Shown here: positions 10,131 through 17,613 of the stretch, piece by piece
Numbering within the stretch: position 1 is the first letter of the stretch
How the letters are laid out: each line of letters starts with the position of its first letter
NCBI GenBank assembly: GCA_003427395.1
Contig: BFEA01000003.1
Coordinates: 10,314,162 to 10,341,648 of the forward strand
DNA from: Chara braunii
Taxonomy: Eukaryota > Streptophyta > Charophyceae > Charales > Characeae
DNA length: 27,487 bases
Direction: 5' to 3'
Notes under the pieces: generated by a model
What the model was told of the DNA's origin: nothing
The model's database searches: none
The model's input: only the letters and a program-made list of their open reading frames with translations
Position numbers and translations under genes: made by a program

Positions 10131-10640
10131 NNNNNNNNNNNNNNNNNNNNNNNNNNNNNNNNNNNNNNNNNNNNNNNNNNNNNNNNNNNNNNNNNNNNNN
10201 NNNNNNNNNNNNNNNNNNNNNNNNNNNNNNNNNNNNNNNNNNNNNNNNNNNNNNNNNNNNNNNNNNNNNNNNNNNNNNNNNNNNNNNNNNNNNNNNNNNN
10301 NNNNNNNNNNNNNNNNNNNNNNNNNNNNNNNNNNNNNNNNNNNNNNNNNNNNNNNNNNNNNNNNNNNNNNNNNNNNNNNNNNNNNNNNNNNNNNNNNNNN
10401 NNNNNNNNNNNNNNNNNNNNNNNNNNNNNNNNNNNNNNNNNNNNNNNNNNNNNNNNNNNNNNNNNNNNNNNNNNNNNNNNNNNNNNNNNNNNNNNNNNNN
10501 NNNNNNNNNNNNNNNNNNNNNNNNNNNNNNNNNNNNNNNNNNNNNNNNNNNNNNNNNNNNNNNNNNNNNNNNNNNNNNNNNNNNNNNNNNNNNNNNNNNN
10601 NNNNNNNNNNNNNNNNNNNNNNNNNNNNNNNNNNNNNNNN
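10131..10640. other. assembly gap, 510 Ns
   Basis: Undetermined sequence inside the 5' LTR. Open frames reported across it have no meaning. Confidence 1.
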
Positions 10641-10658
10641 TCCATATTGAGTTGTTGA

Positions 10659-11759
10659 TTGCTATCTGGCCAGGTCTTGGAGAGAGTATTCGCATTAGTG
10701 CACCTTCTATCCAAGCTGGCCCGACGTCCTGAGACTACCCCTAAGTGGGGTAGATTGATTGAGAGGTTTTGCTACAGACATGTGGGACATCAGAGTTTCA
10801 CTATCAGGGCTAATGAGTCCTCGACTTCGAGACACACGCTCGTGATCACCTACTCGGTAAAGGGGGCAGAGACGGGAGTGAAGGGCACCACATACAACAG
10901 GATTGCGGATTACATATTTCGCAGGGAGAGCTATTGGAGGGACAACTGGCTGCACGTGATTTTCCCTCGCGTACCTTCAGCACCTGAGGATGTGCTCTTC
11001 GATTTTGACGGATGAAACCCCAAGCCTCTTAGTGAGCCCCGCAGCAAGGAGAAGAGGCGGAAGGACGACCGGATCCAGAGAGAGATAACCAGATCCGGAT
11101 TCCCAATCACTACATGTGTCCCGAAATCAGAAACAGATGAGTCGGATTTGGAGCCCTGCTCTGTGAGTGACCTTGATCTTGGCGATTATTTCGATTGGGA
11201 CACTCACAGGGGTTGAGTTTGTGGACAGCGACAGGAGCGCTGAAGACCAGTAAACGGAGACGTCGGAGAGCGACATTAAGGAGGATCGCACATCTTCTAG
11301 CACGGTATCTTCTTGAGGGTGATTGACTCCTACATGTCAGACGACCCTAGGTCTGAGACAGTTATTGGTCGCCCAAGAGGGGAGGATCCGGTCCTATACC
11401 TCGGAAATGGCTATAGTCATTTGGTCGGGACAGACTTTGCTATGCAAGCTTATCGAAAGCCTCTTTACGGAGATCGCTTTCTCAAGGATTCTTACATCTA
11501 CTCTGGTGGGAGAGGACGTATTGAGATATTGATTGGAGCTTCAGGCGATATCATTCTTGAGGAGGAGCTTTATCTCAGGAGCGGCGCAGACGAGGAGATG
11601 GTTAGATGCATGGCCTACATCTGCAAGATTGATCCAGCAGCGCCTCTCGATATCAGCTACGTGGTTCCAGAGTCGATAGCCACGCGAGTTCTCAATGACG
11701 AGGAGTCCCAGACGGCAGCACTCACTCACGAGGGGTTACCGCCTATTATCATTGATTGA
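10659..11759 (+). pseudogene. decayed accessory ORF in the 3' part of the 5' LTR
   Basis: A coding-like stretch of about 365 codons in several frames. The first frame runs from 10659 to a TGA at 11013, then on in the same frame to TGA at 11214, with text that stays protein-like (basic KEKRRKDD, then acidic). An acidic, Ser-rich linker continues in the next frame with TAA at 11251, and a final frame is open from about 11301 to 11759 (148 aa from a TTG). There is no good ATG, and the 5' end may be in the gap. I do not recognise a family. The first segment ends with a PSAPEDVLFDFDG stretch that resembles the PSPPVxxxFCDG end of the modules at 12547-15220. The final segment has a Gly-rich patch (YSGGRGRIEILIG) and an acidic EEELYL stretch. 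It lies downstream of the LTR promoter, so it would sit in the 5' leader of the genomic RNA. Confidence 0.5.
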
Positions 11760-12285
11760 GGTTCTCTCTTTTCAGTCACTATTGATGTATTATGACATTA
11801 TTATTTATTAGTGACTGCAGCCCTCCAATGGCTGCTCCCTGCATACTCAGTGTACTACTCTTCAGTCTCGTATCTCTGGTCATACTCTTGCAGAGTCTGG
11901 TTTCTGGTCTTCTCATTTTGTCAGTGCCAATTGCTCTATGATGCATGTTCGTTATTTTTCCTCCTTATTTTATGCAGGTTACACTCAAGGCAACTTAAAG
12001 GACTCCTGAATGATAGGGACTCTGCTGACCTTGAGTCTATCCTTTATACGGGGTCAGGTGCAGGCGATAAACCCGAACGCCTCACTCTAAGCCGTGTCGC
12101 CGCTGGCAAGAGGGATAACCCTGACTACTTGACTATATGATAAAGTGTGACTGCCTCTGAACACACCTCTATTTTTTATACCTTTAAAAAATTCTTGCGT
12201 GACAGCCTGCCAGTCCTCCAACCCACTGAGCTCGGTCCCGGGGAAGGACATCTCACCTGACCCTCGGAGCAGTGGGGGCGCGACA
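11760..12285 (+). other. end of U5, with a possible 3' exon at 11978-12140
   Basis: A T-rich stretch ends in a good splice-acceptor-like TTTTATGCAG (AG at 11976-11977). After it, a frame is open from 11978 to a TGA at 12138-12140 and reads protein-like (acidic DRDSADLE, then Gly/Lys-rich, ending NPDYLTI). The upstream part of the same frame is hydrophobic and looks like intron. No strong donor is seen between 11700 and 11800, so splicing is unproved. The LTR ends with CGACA at 12281-12285. Confidence 0.35.
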
Positions 12286-12289
12286 AAAA

Positions 12290-12307
12290 TGGCGCCGTTG
12301 CCGGGGA
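12290..12307 (+). other. primer-binding site, tRNA-Asp type
   Basis: TGGCGCCGTTGCCGGGGA, 18 nt, four bases (AAAA) after the LTR end. It is complementary to a tRNA 3' end of sequence TCCCCGGCAACGGCGCCA, which from memory is that of plant tRNA-Asp. Athila/Tat-type plant elements use the same PBS. This fixes the element's polarity as plus. Confidence 0.9.
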
Positions 12308-12546
12308 CTCAAAAACTTTGAGTTCCTGGGAGCGGACCTTGGTCACAATATTATGTGACTAGGCAGCAGTCTAGCATATCTCGTACAAGGCCTGGTCAGG
12401 TCAGAAAGACTCTCGGCTAGAGGAGCTCCTAGATGGAGGGGCCTCTTGCAGAAATCTATCTGAAGTGATTCAGACCTGCAAGCAAGGGTTTGAAATTTGT
12501 TTTCTGGACCCTTCGCTTAAGAAGACCATAAGTCAGAAACCAAACG
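12308..12546 (+). other. leader between PBS and first ORF
   Basis: 239 bp without a long frame. One ATG occurs near 12432 before the module ORF start. No packaging or splice motif can be identified by eye. Confidence 0.5.
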
Positions 12547-12942
12547 ATGACTGAAGAGTATACTGTCCTAGAAGCCCTAACTCGTGTCACCTGCGGTGGT
12601 GCCTTTCCTTATATGTTTGTCAAATGCATTACTTGTGTGAAAAGTACAACGAATGTGCATGTGCTTGTCTCTAGATTCCTTGGCATTGATGACTATGATA
12701 TTCGACCCTACATCCTAGAGGGAGCAGATCAGGACCCTAGCTTCTTTACCAACTGGGATGTCATAGTGGAGTGTGTCAAAGTCGAGAGGGATCAGTTGAG
12801 ACAACAAGGGATAGAAGCGAGTTGGAGCCTACTGCCTAGGATTTATGAGAAGATTCCTACCCCGCCAGTACCTAAAGGGTTCTGTGATGGTAGGAACTGG
12901 CAGCCAATCATCAATGCAGCACTGAGAAGGCAAACTTGGTAA
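12547..12942 (+). CDS. accessory module ORF 1, 131 aa, intact
   Basis: Function unknown. This is the first of five related ~130-aa modules lying between the PBS and gag. Visible landmarks: an N-terminal EALTRVT...GGAFPY motif (residues 8-22), a central hydrophobic strand with VLVSRFLGIDDYDIRPY (residues 39-55), a Glu/Arg-rich helix to about residue 88, then SWSLLPR and the C-terminal signature PTPPVPKGFCDG followed by NWQPIINAALRR (residues 104-128). The mix of a conserved C-terminal block with Cys, Asp, Gly and Trp suggests a small folded domain. The start is the ATG with A at -3 (AACGATG). The stop is TAA, and the next ORF starts 7 bp later. No signal peptide or membrane segment is seen. 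Being uninterrupted in a decayed element is notable. Confidence 0.75.
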   Translation: MTEEYTVLEALTRVTCGGAFPYMFVKCITCVKSTTNVHVLVSRFLGIDDYDIRPYILEGADQDPSFFTNWDVIVECVKVERDQLRQQGIEASWSLLPRIYEKIPTPPVPKGFCDGRNWQPIINAALRRQTW

Positions 12943-12949
12943 ATAGTCA

Positions 12950-13345
12950 ATGTCAGTAGTAACGAAAGCGGTAGAGGCGCTGACAAGGATCACGGCTAAT
13001 GGTGTCTTCCCGTACGTCATAGAGAGGTATGTGACTTGTGAACATGACTCAGTGATCTTGTACGTCCTTGTAGATCGGTTTCTTGATACGGATGACTATG
13101 CCGTGAGGCCATACGTATCTGCTGAGACAAGGAGAGAGATCGATTATGAGGTATGTTGGATAGCTGCTGCTGAGTATGTCCTGGATGAAAGGCTGTTGCT
13201 GAGAGAACGAGGGAAGAAAGTGACTTGGAGTGTCCTGCCTAGAGAGTTTGAGAGATTCCCAAGTCCGCCTGTGTCTGCTAGCTTCTGCGACGGGAAGGAC
13301 TGGGGACCAATCCTCAACGCAGTACTTAGGGACCGAGTGTGGTGA
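12950..13345 (+). CDS. accessory module ORF 2, 131 aa, intact
   Basis: The same module as the preceding ORF and the same length to the codon. Shared landmarks: EALTRIT..GVFPY (residues 8-22), VLVDRFLDTDDY.VRPY in the centre, VTWSVLPR, then FERFPSPPVSASFCDG and DWGPILNAVLRDR at the C-terminus. About a third to two fifths of residues match module 1 by eye, so the duplication is old and the copies have diverged as proteins while keeping the signature blocks. It begins 7 bp after the previous stop and ends 3 bp before the next ATG. Function unknown. Confidence 0.75.
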   Translation: MSVVTKAVEALTRITANGVFPYVIERYVTCEHDSVILYVLVDRFLDTDDYAVRPYVSAETRREIDYEVCWIAAAEYVLDERLLLRERGKKVTWSVLPREFERFPSPPVSASFCDGKDWGPILNAVLRDRVW

Positions 13346-13348
13346 GCC

Positions 13349-13684
13349 ATGCCAAGAGATGTCTACATTCCTGATGACGGAGAGAGCTTCTGCTTCGAGG
13401 TCTATCTAAATGAGCAACGAGCGACTGTCATCGAGGTCGTGAGAGGATGCGACACTAGGGTAGGTAGACGCGGTGAGATTGGCATGGTAGAACACTACCT
13501 TGAGCTTATGCGGGCGGCTGCTTTTAGAGCAATTACGGATCAGACTAAGATTAGGCATCTGCTGGATTGCAAGAGTTCGGACGGCAGGAGAGTGATGCTG
13601 CATGCGAGGGATGACACCATCCTATCTAGACATCGTCTTGCGGACAGTCTGGCTAGAGGCGCTAGGAGCAGTCCAAGACAATGA
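13349..13684 (+). CDS. small ORF of a different type within the module cluster, 111 aa
   Basis: Not recognised, and not clearly related to its neighbours: it lacks the FPY, RFL and FCDG blocks. The sequence starts with an acidic segment (YIPDDGESFCFEVYL), has a short Gly/Arg patch (RVGRRGEIG), a helical middle and a basic C-terminus (SRHRLADSLARGARSS). The ATG lies 3 bp after the previous stop. Its TGA stop (13682-13684) overlaps the next ATG (13681-13683) as ATGA. The tight junctions on both sides argue that it belongs to the same expression unit. It could be a module that diverged beyond recognition or an inserted partner gene. Confidence 0.6.
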   Translation: MPRDVYIPDDGESFCFEVYLNEQRATVIEVVRGCDTRVGRRGEIGMVEHYLELMRAAAFRAITDQTKIRHLLDCKSSDGRRVMLHARDDTILSRHRLADSLARGARSSPRQ

Positions 13685-14207
13685 TATTGGAATGTGAAAA
13701 CTCTAAGTCGATTGCGACTGTGACCATTGGTAGAGGATGGTTAGATAAAGTAACTGAGACTGATAGCCCGTTCGAGATATTGAGACACGACGTCTGTAAG
13801 GAAGGACGTTTAGTATTCTATGTTCCAGTGGTCAGATTTCTCAAGACAGACGAGCTTGACATGAGAGTTTATGCTCAAGAAGGAATAAAAGAAGAAGAAG
13901 GCTATTTAGAGTGCCTGAGGAGAGTGTGCATTCACCTCTCAAGGGTAAGGGAGCTACTTCGAAGCTTGCATGAGAAAGTGACTTTGGGGGGAAACGAGTC
14001 AGGCAATTCGAAAGACTCCCTAGTTTTCTGACTACGGATAGTTTCGCTGACAGGAGAGATTGGACACCTCTTCTAGAAGCTATTGTCGTGGTTGGCAAGG
14101 CAAGAGAGAATGACCTGGTCATGCGACCAAAGACGCTGTTTTCCGATACCTTTGTACGTCGGTTCGAAGTTCAAGACGAAGCTTCTCCTGAATTTTTCCT
14201 CGCTTGA
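13681..14207 (+). pseudogene. accessory module ORF 3, one frameshift
   Basis: The first frame (13681-14031) carries the module's N-terminal and central blocks in diverged form, with VVRFLKTDELDMRVY at about residues 49-63 and an EKVTL end. The C-terminal signature continues in another frame from about 13995 (FERLPSFLTTDSFADRRDW then TPLLEAIV), running to TGA at 14205. The break falls near a run of six Gs (13986-13991), a typical place for a one-base indel or a base-calling error. The C-terminus is longer than in modules 1 and 2 by about 45 residues. The start overlaps the preceding stop as ATGA. Confidence 0.65.
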
Positions 14208-14226
14208 GAATGGGAAAGAGCTTGTT

Positions 14227-14741
14227 ATGACTGAGGAGTATGCTGGTTTCTTAGGAAGCAAGCATAGTTGGGAGAAGGCTGAAGGAAGCGAACTACCAGA
14301 TATTAATTTTTCGGTCATCTCGCGATTACTTAGGGATTTAGAGCCCCTCACGGTAGGAGGAGCATTTCCTTATGAGATTGAGAGATACACTGTCTTAGCC
14401 ATACCTGAGGCAGATGAGAAAGTGTATGTGTTAGTAACTCACTTCCTAGAGACCAATGAATATGACGTGCATATATACACTCCAGTGACTAGGAAGATTT
14501 GGCGGCGGTATACTGGTGTCACGAGTGGGCACTTAGTCGCGTCTGTAAATACAGAAACGAACTCAAGAAGGAAGATAAGAAAGTTACCTGGAGTGTGGAG
14601 CCTACTGAGTACGAGGGTTTTCCAAGTCCTCCTATTCCAGATAGCTTCGTCAATGGTGAAGACTGAAAGTCTATCCTTAATGCCGCTTTAAGAGATAGGA
14701 AGTGGAGCAGTGACAACATTGGCGATTCAGGCACTGGATAG
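14227..14741 (+). pseudogene. accessory module ORF 4, frameshifted, extra N-terminus
   Basis: I take the ATG at 14227 because it opens with MTEEYA, as module 1 opens with MTEEYT. About 30 extra residues precede the LTVGGAFPYEIERY block. The central VLVTHFLETNEYDVHIY follows, then a frameshift between about 14480 and 14544. The C-terminal half continues in the other frame with KKVTWSVEPTEYEGFPSPPI and then SILNAALRDRKW. A TGA at 14664 replaces the Trp of the DW/NW position, consistent with a G-to-A change in TGG. It ends at TAG 14739-14741. It starts 19 bp after the previous stop. Confidence 0.65.
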
Positions 14742-14795
14742 GATTAGACGGATCGGAGACAAAGAAGGATCATGGGGGTCGCTAGGGACTAGGCA

Positions 14796-15220
14796 ATGTC
14801 TGGTTACTGTTCGGCAGTCACGGCAGCACTAGACGCCTTGGTTCCATTCACCAGTGGAGGAGCCTTTCGCTAGAAGATAGAGCGCTGCATATCCCTGAAG
14901 GAGAAACATGCCACTGGGAAGGCGTATGTCCTTGTAGTGAAGTTCCTCGACACTGGTGAGTATGATATCCGACCCTATGTCTCTTCACTAAGGGAGAAGG
15001 GGACAGATCGTGAATCTCTTCGTAAGGGGATCAGTAGTGTAATTGGTAAAGAAAAAAGAGAGTTAGAAAAAAAAAAGGAGCAAGAGTAGTTAGTAACACA
15101 ACACTGATTGTGTTTGACAGGATTCCCGAACCGATTTTGCCGGGAAGTTTTAACGACGGCAGAAACTCAGAACCAATTCTAAACGCAATAATAAGAGAGA
15201 AAAGGTTCAGGAAGAAATAA
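14796..15220 (+). pseudogene. accessory module ORF 5, two breaks
   Basis: Starts at ATG 14796 and shows ALDALVPFTSGGAF, then a TAG at 14871 where the Tyr of FPY is expected. After it come KIERC and VLVVKFLDTGEYDIRPY in the same frame. A run of ten As (15067-15076) coincides with a frame change, and TAG at 15087 ends the first frame. The C-terminal signature follows in the shifted frame: FDRIPEPILPGSFNDGRN then PILNAIIREKRF, ending at TAA 15218-15220. Gag begins about 25 bp later. Confidence 0.65.
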
Positions 15221-15245
15221 GAGTTTAACTAGTAAATCAGACAAG

Positions 15246-16777
15246 ATGATCAGGGGACCGGACGCAAGGCAGAACCTTGTTAGTTCCCCCGCAGGTGACG
15301 GAGAAGTACTACAACTGTTTTACAAGAAATGTTGAATAGGATAGAGGCCATGAAGACCGGGATGAACACTATAAATGTTCGTCTGGACCTTCCAAGAGCT
15401 AAGGTACCTCCAGAGAACATACCCTGCTTTGATGGAACCAAAGTTAGGGAGTTCTTGGAAGACTATGACGTCTTCGGTATGAGCCACGGTTGGTCGGACA
15501 AACAGAAGTTGAAAACTCTGCTAACCTATGTTGAACCTAAGATGAGGGTGTCGGTGACCAAAACGACATAAAGACTGATAACATGGGTCGAGGTTAGACA
15601 AAAGATGCTGGAAGAATACGCGAAGTATGACGTTCCAACAACTATGCAAAATTTGTTGGAAGTGCGACGCTCTAAATATGCAACCCTTGATCAATTCCTA
15701 GAGGATTTTGAGCGGGTTGCGGGGAGAGTACCCTCCCTGGATGAAGTCTAGAAGTGTCATGTCCTGCTAACTAATTTTGCAGAGGATGAAAAGAGTGTGG
15801 TAAGCCGCGCTGCTCATTATCCTCTGAAGTGGGATGAAGTGGTTGAGATAGTCCGTGAACTACCTTTGGTGTCAAACCGGAAGTGGTCTCTGGAACAGAT
15901 GAAAGCAATCACTAGTGCAGGAGAGAGAAATGTTGAGGCAGCTAAGGGAGGAAACTTGAAGGCCGAAGAGATCCTTTGTCTTCTCATTAAGCTTGGTAGC
16001 TTCGAAAAGTTAACCCTTCCTGCCCCAGCAACTCAAACACTTGTTGGAGCCGAAGAAGGTAAGGTAGAAAGTAATAAGGAGAAACAAAAAAAGGAGAGTG
16101 AAAGTGAGAGCGAGAGTAGTGATGATGACGCTAGGCGAAGGAGAAAAGAGAGACAAAAGAAGAAGCGCGGTCGGGATTGGAAGAAAGATAATAAGAGCCG
16201 AGATTGACAAAGGAGAGATGGCCCCTTCCGATGTTATTATTGTGACGAGGAAGGCCATACTATAACTCGGTGCCCTTTACTATAGAAGAAACTCGAAGAA
16301 GGGATTGTCAAGAAGAATGTCAATGGGCACGTCTGTGATGCCAATTGGAACAAGATAGACTTCCGAGTCAAAGGAGGGATGCGAGCAGTAATCCTAGAGA
16401 AGACTAAGGCCAACAAGGATAAAAAGAAGAAGGTTAGGGTTAATGTTATCACCTTTGATGGTATGCTACCTCCGAAGATAGTGACTCGAGATGACAATCC
16501 TGGGAGTCAAAGCCTGAATGTATCCCATATCAGCCAAAAAAAGGTCGAAGAGAAAAAGCGGAAGAAGGCTCAGAGAGAGTTAGACCAGCTGATCGATGGG
16601 ACCAAGGACCTAGTGAAGGAAGGGAAAGGAAAGGAAGCTGCCGGGAGGAAGAGAAGGGTGGTCCTGAGATCCGAGGCCGAGGAAGGGATCTCGATAGATG
16701 AAGTAGTAAATAAATTGTTCGAGGAGACCGAGATCACACTATCCTGGAAAGAAGCAGTAGCTTTGGTACCTAAGTAA
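15246..16777 (+). pseudogene. gag polyprotein with CCHC zinc knuckle, broken
   Basis: Structural capsid/nucleocapsid protein of the Ty3/gypsy element. A start at ATG 15246 would need a one-base shift near 15325 to join the main frame, which begins with an ATG at 15329. From there one frame runs to TAA at 16775, with in-frame stops at 15569 (TAA), 15749 (TAG), 16205 (TGA) and 16283 (TAG). The capsid-like part includes IPCFDGTKVREFLEDYDVF and a helical region typical of retrotransposon gag. A Ser/Glu/Asp run precedes a strongly basic stretch (about 16085-16205). The zinc knuckle is C-X2-C-X4-H-X4-C at 16232-16273. The tail is Lys-rich and helical. Four stops mean no full-length product without suppression. 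Confidence 0.88.
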
Positions 16778-17560
16778 GTTTAAGGAAGAACTTAAGAAGA
16801 TGGTTGAAAGGCGGAAGGTAGAAATCAATAGTCTAATACTTTTTCCTCAACATGTGGAAAGAGTCCCGCCTGGTACCAAGATGAAGTTTGGTAACATGTC
16901 GTGTGGATACTTGAATATCTCTGTGAATGACGTGAAGGTTAGAGCCTTAGTGGACTCTGGGGCCGAGATGGTGCTTATGTCCTCGGCCACAATGAGATCA
17001 TGTGGCTTGGAATAGATAGGAAGACCAATCATCAGTTTTCTAATATAGCCGGGTTTCTGCCTTTGAAAGGTTTTATTGATGATTTGCCTATTCGAATTGG
17101 GACTTTACGGGCCGAGATCCTCTTTTTTGTGGTCCCCAACTTGGATCATGATTGCATTCTCGGAGCCCCTTTCCTACATAGAATGGAGGCTTGTGCGTTC
17201 TTTGGCCATGATGGGGCAGCCTGGTTTTCTCTCCAGGATCCTAACAATGGTCAAGAACAGGCTTTTGTGATAAGTGATAGGCATCATCCTCGTCATCAGC
17301 GACATGTTAACTCTCTTAAGCATGGCGAATCTGACAAGCTGGTTGAGGAAGTACGGGCGAAACTGAAAGAGAGTGGAATAATAGACAAGAAAACAACGAT
17401 TAGAGTAAATGATATCGGGAAGATGCTCAAGCTCCTGAATAAAGAGAAGGAGTTGAGCGATAAGAGAGAGATGGAAGGATTCAAGGATGTTGTGAGGGCA
17501 GTCAAAGCTGGCACGATGCAGCTCACATTCTCTGCGACTGGTTCTTTTTTAGGAAAATAG
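16776..17560 (+). pseudogene. retroviral-type aspartic protease, frameshifted
   Basis: Pepsin-type protease that would process Gag-Pol. The coding text continues from gag in the +1 frame at about 16776 (KFKEELKK). The active-site motif LVDSGAEMVLMS has its catalytic Asp codon at 16953. TAG at 17013 ends that frame, and the sequence resumes one base back (-1) in the frame open from 17000, with the second conserved motif CILGAPFL near 17150-17175. A linker rich in Lys and Glu leads to TAG at 17558. The +1 and -1 shifts at the two ends cancel and are most simply one-base indels. The last junction is different: see the frameshift signal at 17545. Confidence 0.85.
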
Positions 17561-17613
17561 TCACCGGATCTAAGAGGAAGTATAAACGCAAGGGCGTTAA
17601 GAAGAATCCGGTG
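17545..17613 (+). promoter_or_regulatory. candidate programmed -1 ribosomal frameshift signal (pro/pol)
   Basis: The upstream frame reads TCT TTT TTA GGA AAA TAG, placing a canonical slippery heptamer T TTT TTA at 17545-17551 in exactly the right phase, two sense codons before the stop. The pol frame is exactly -1. Ten bases after the heptamer a perfect 8-bp stem begins: CACCGGAT (17562-17569) pairs with ATCCGGTG (17606-17613). The 36-nt loop contains a second hairpin, AACGC (17585-17589) with GCGTT (17594-17598). Known -1 signals have 5-9 nt spacers, so 10 is at the edge. Confidence 0.6.

Larger units (their letters stand above)
6193..12285 (+). repeat. 5' LTR, about 6.1 kb, contains a 510-N gap
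   Basis: The start is set by homology with 24479 onward, which begins at exactly the same TG. The end is set by the terminal CGACA before the PBS. Order inside: about 750 bp of U3 with three hairpins, TATA at 6946-6953, then R-U5 holding five tandem-repeat zones, a gap, and a decayed ORF at 10659-11759. The homologous part visible in the other LTR is 6193-9451. Sample comparison of the first 108 bp shows three differences, all transitions. The true length depends on the gap size and on repeat assembly. Confidence 0.85.

Noticed and set aside
10069-10714. Apparent ORFs of about 200 codons around 10100-10700
   Set aside because: They are almost entirely Ns.
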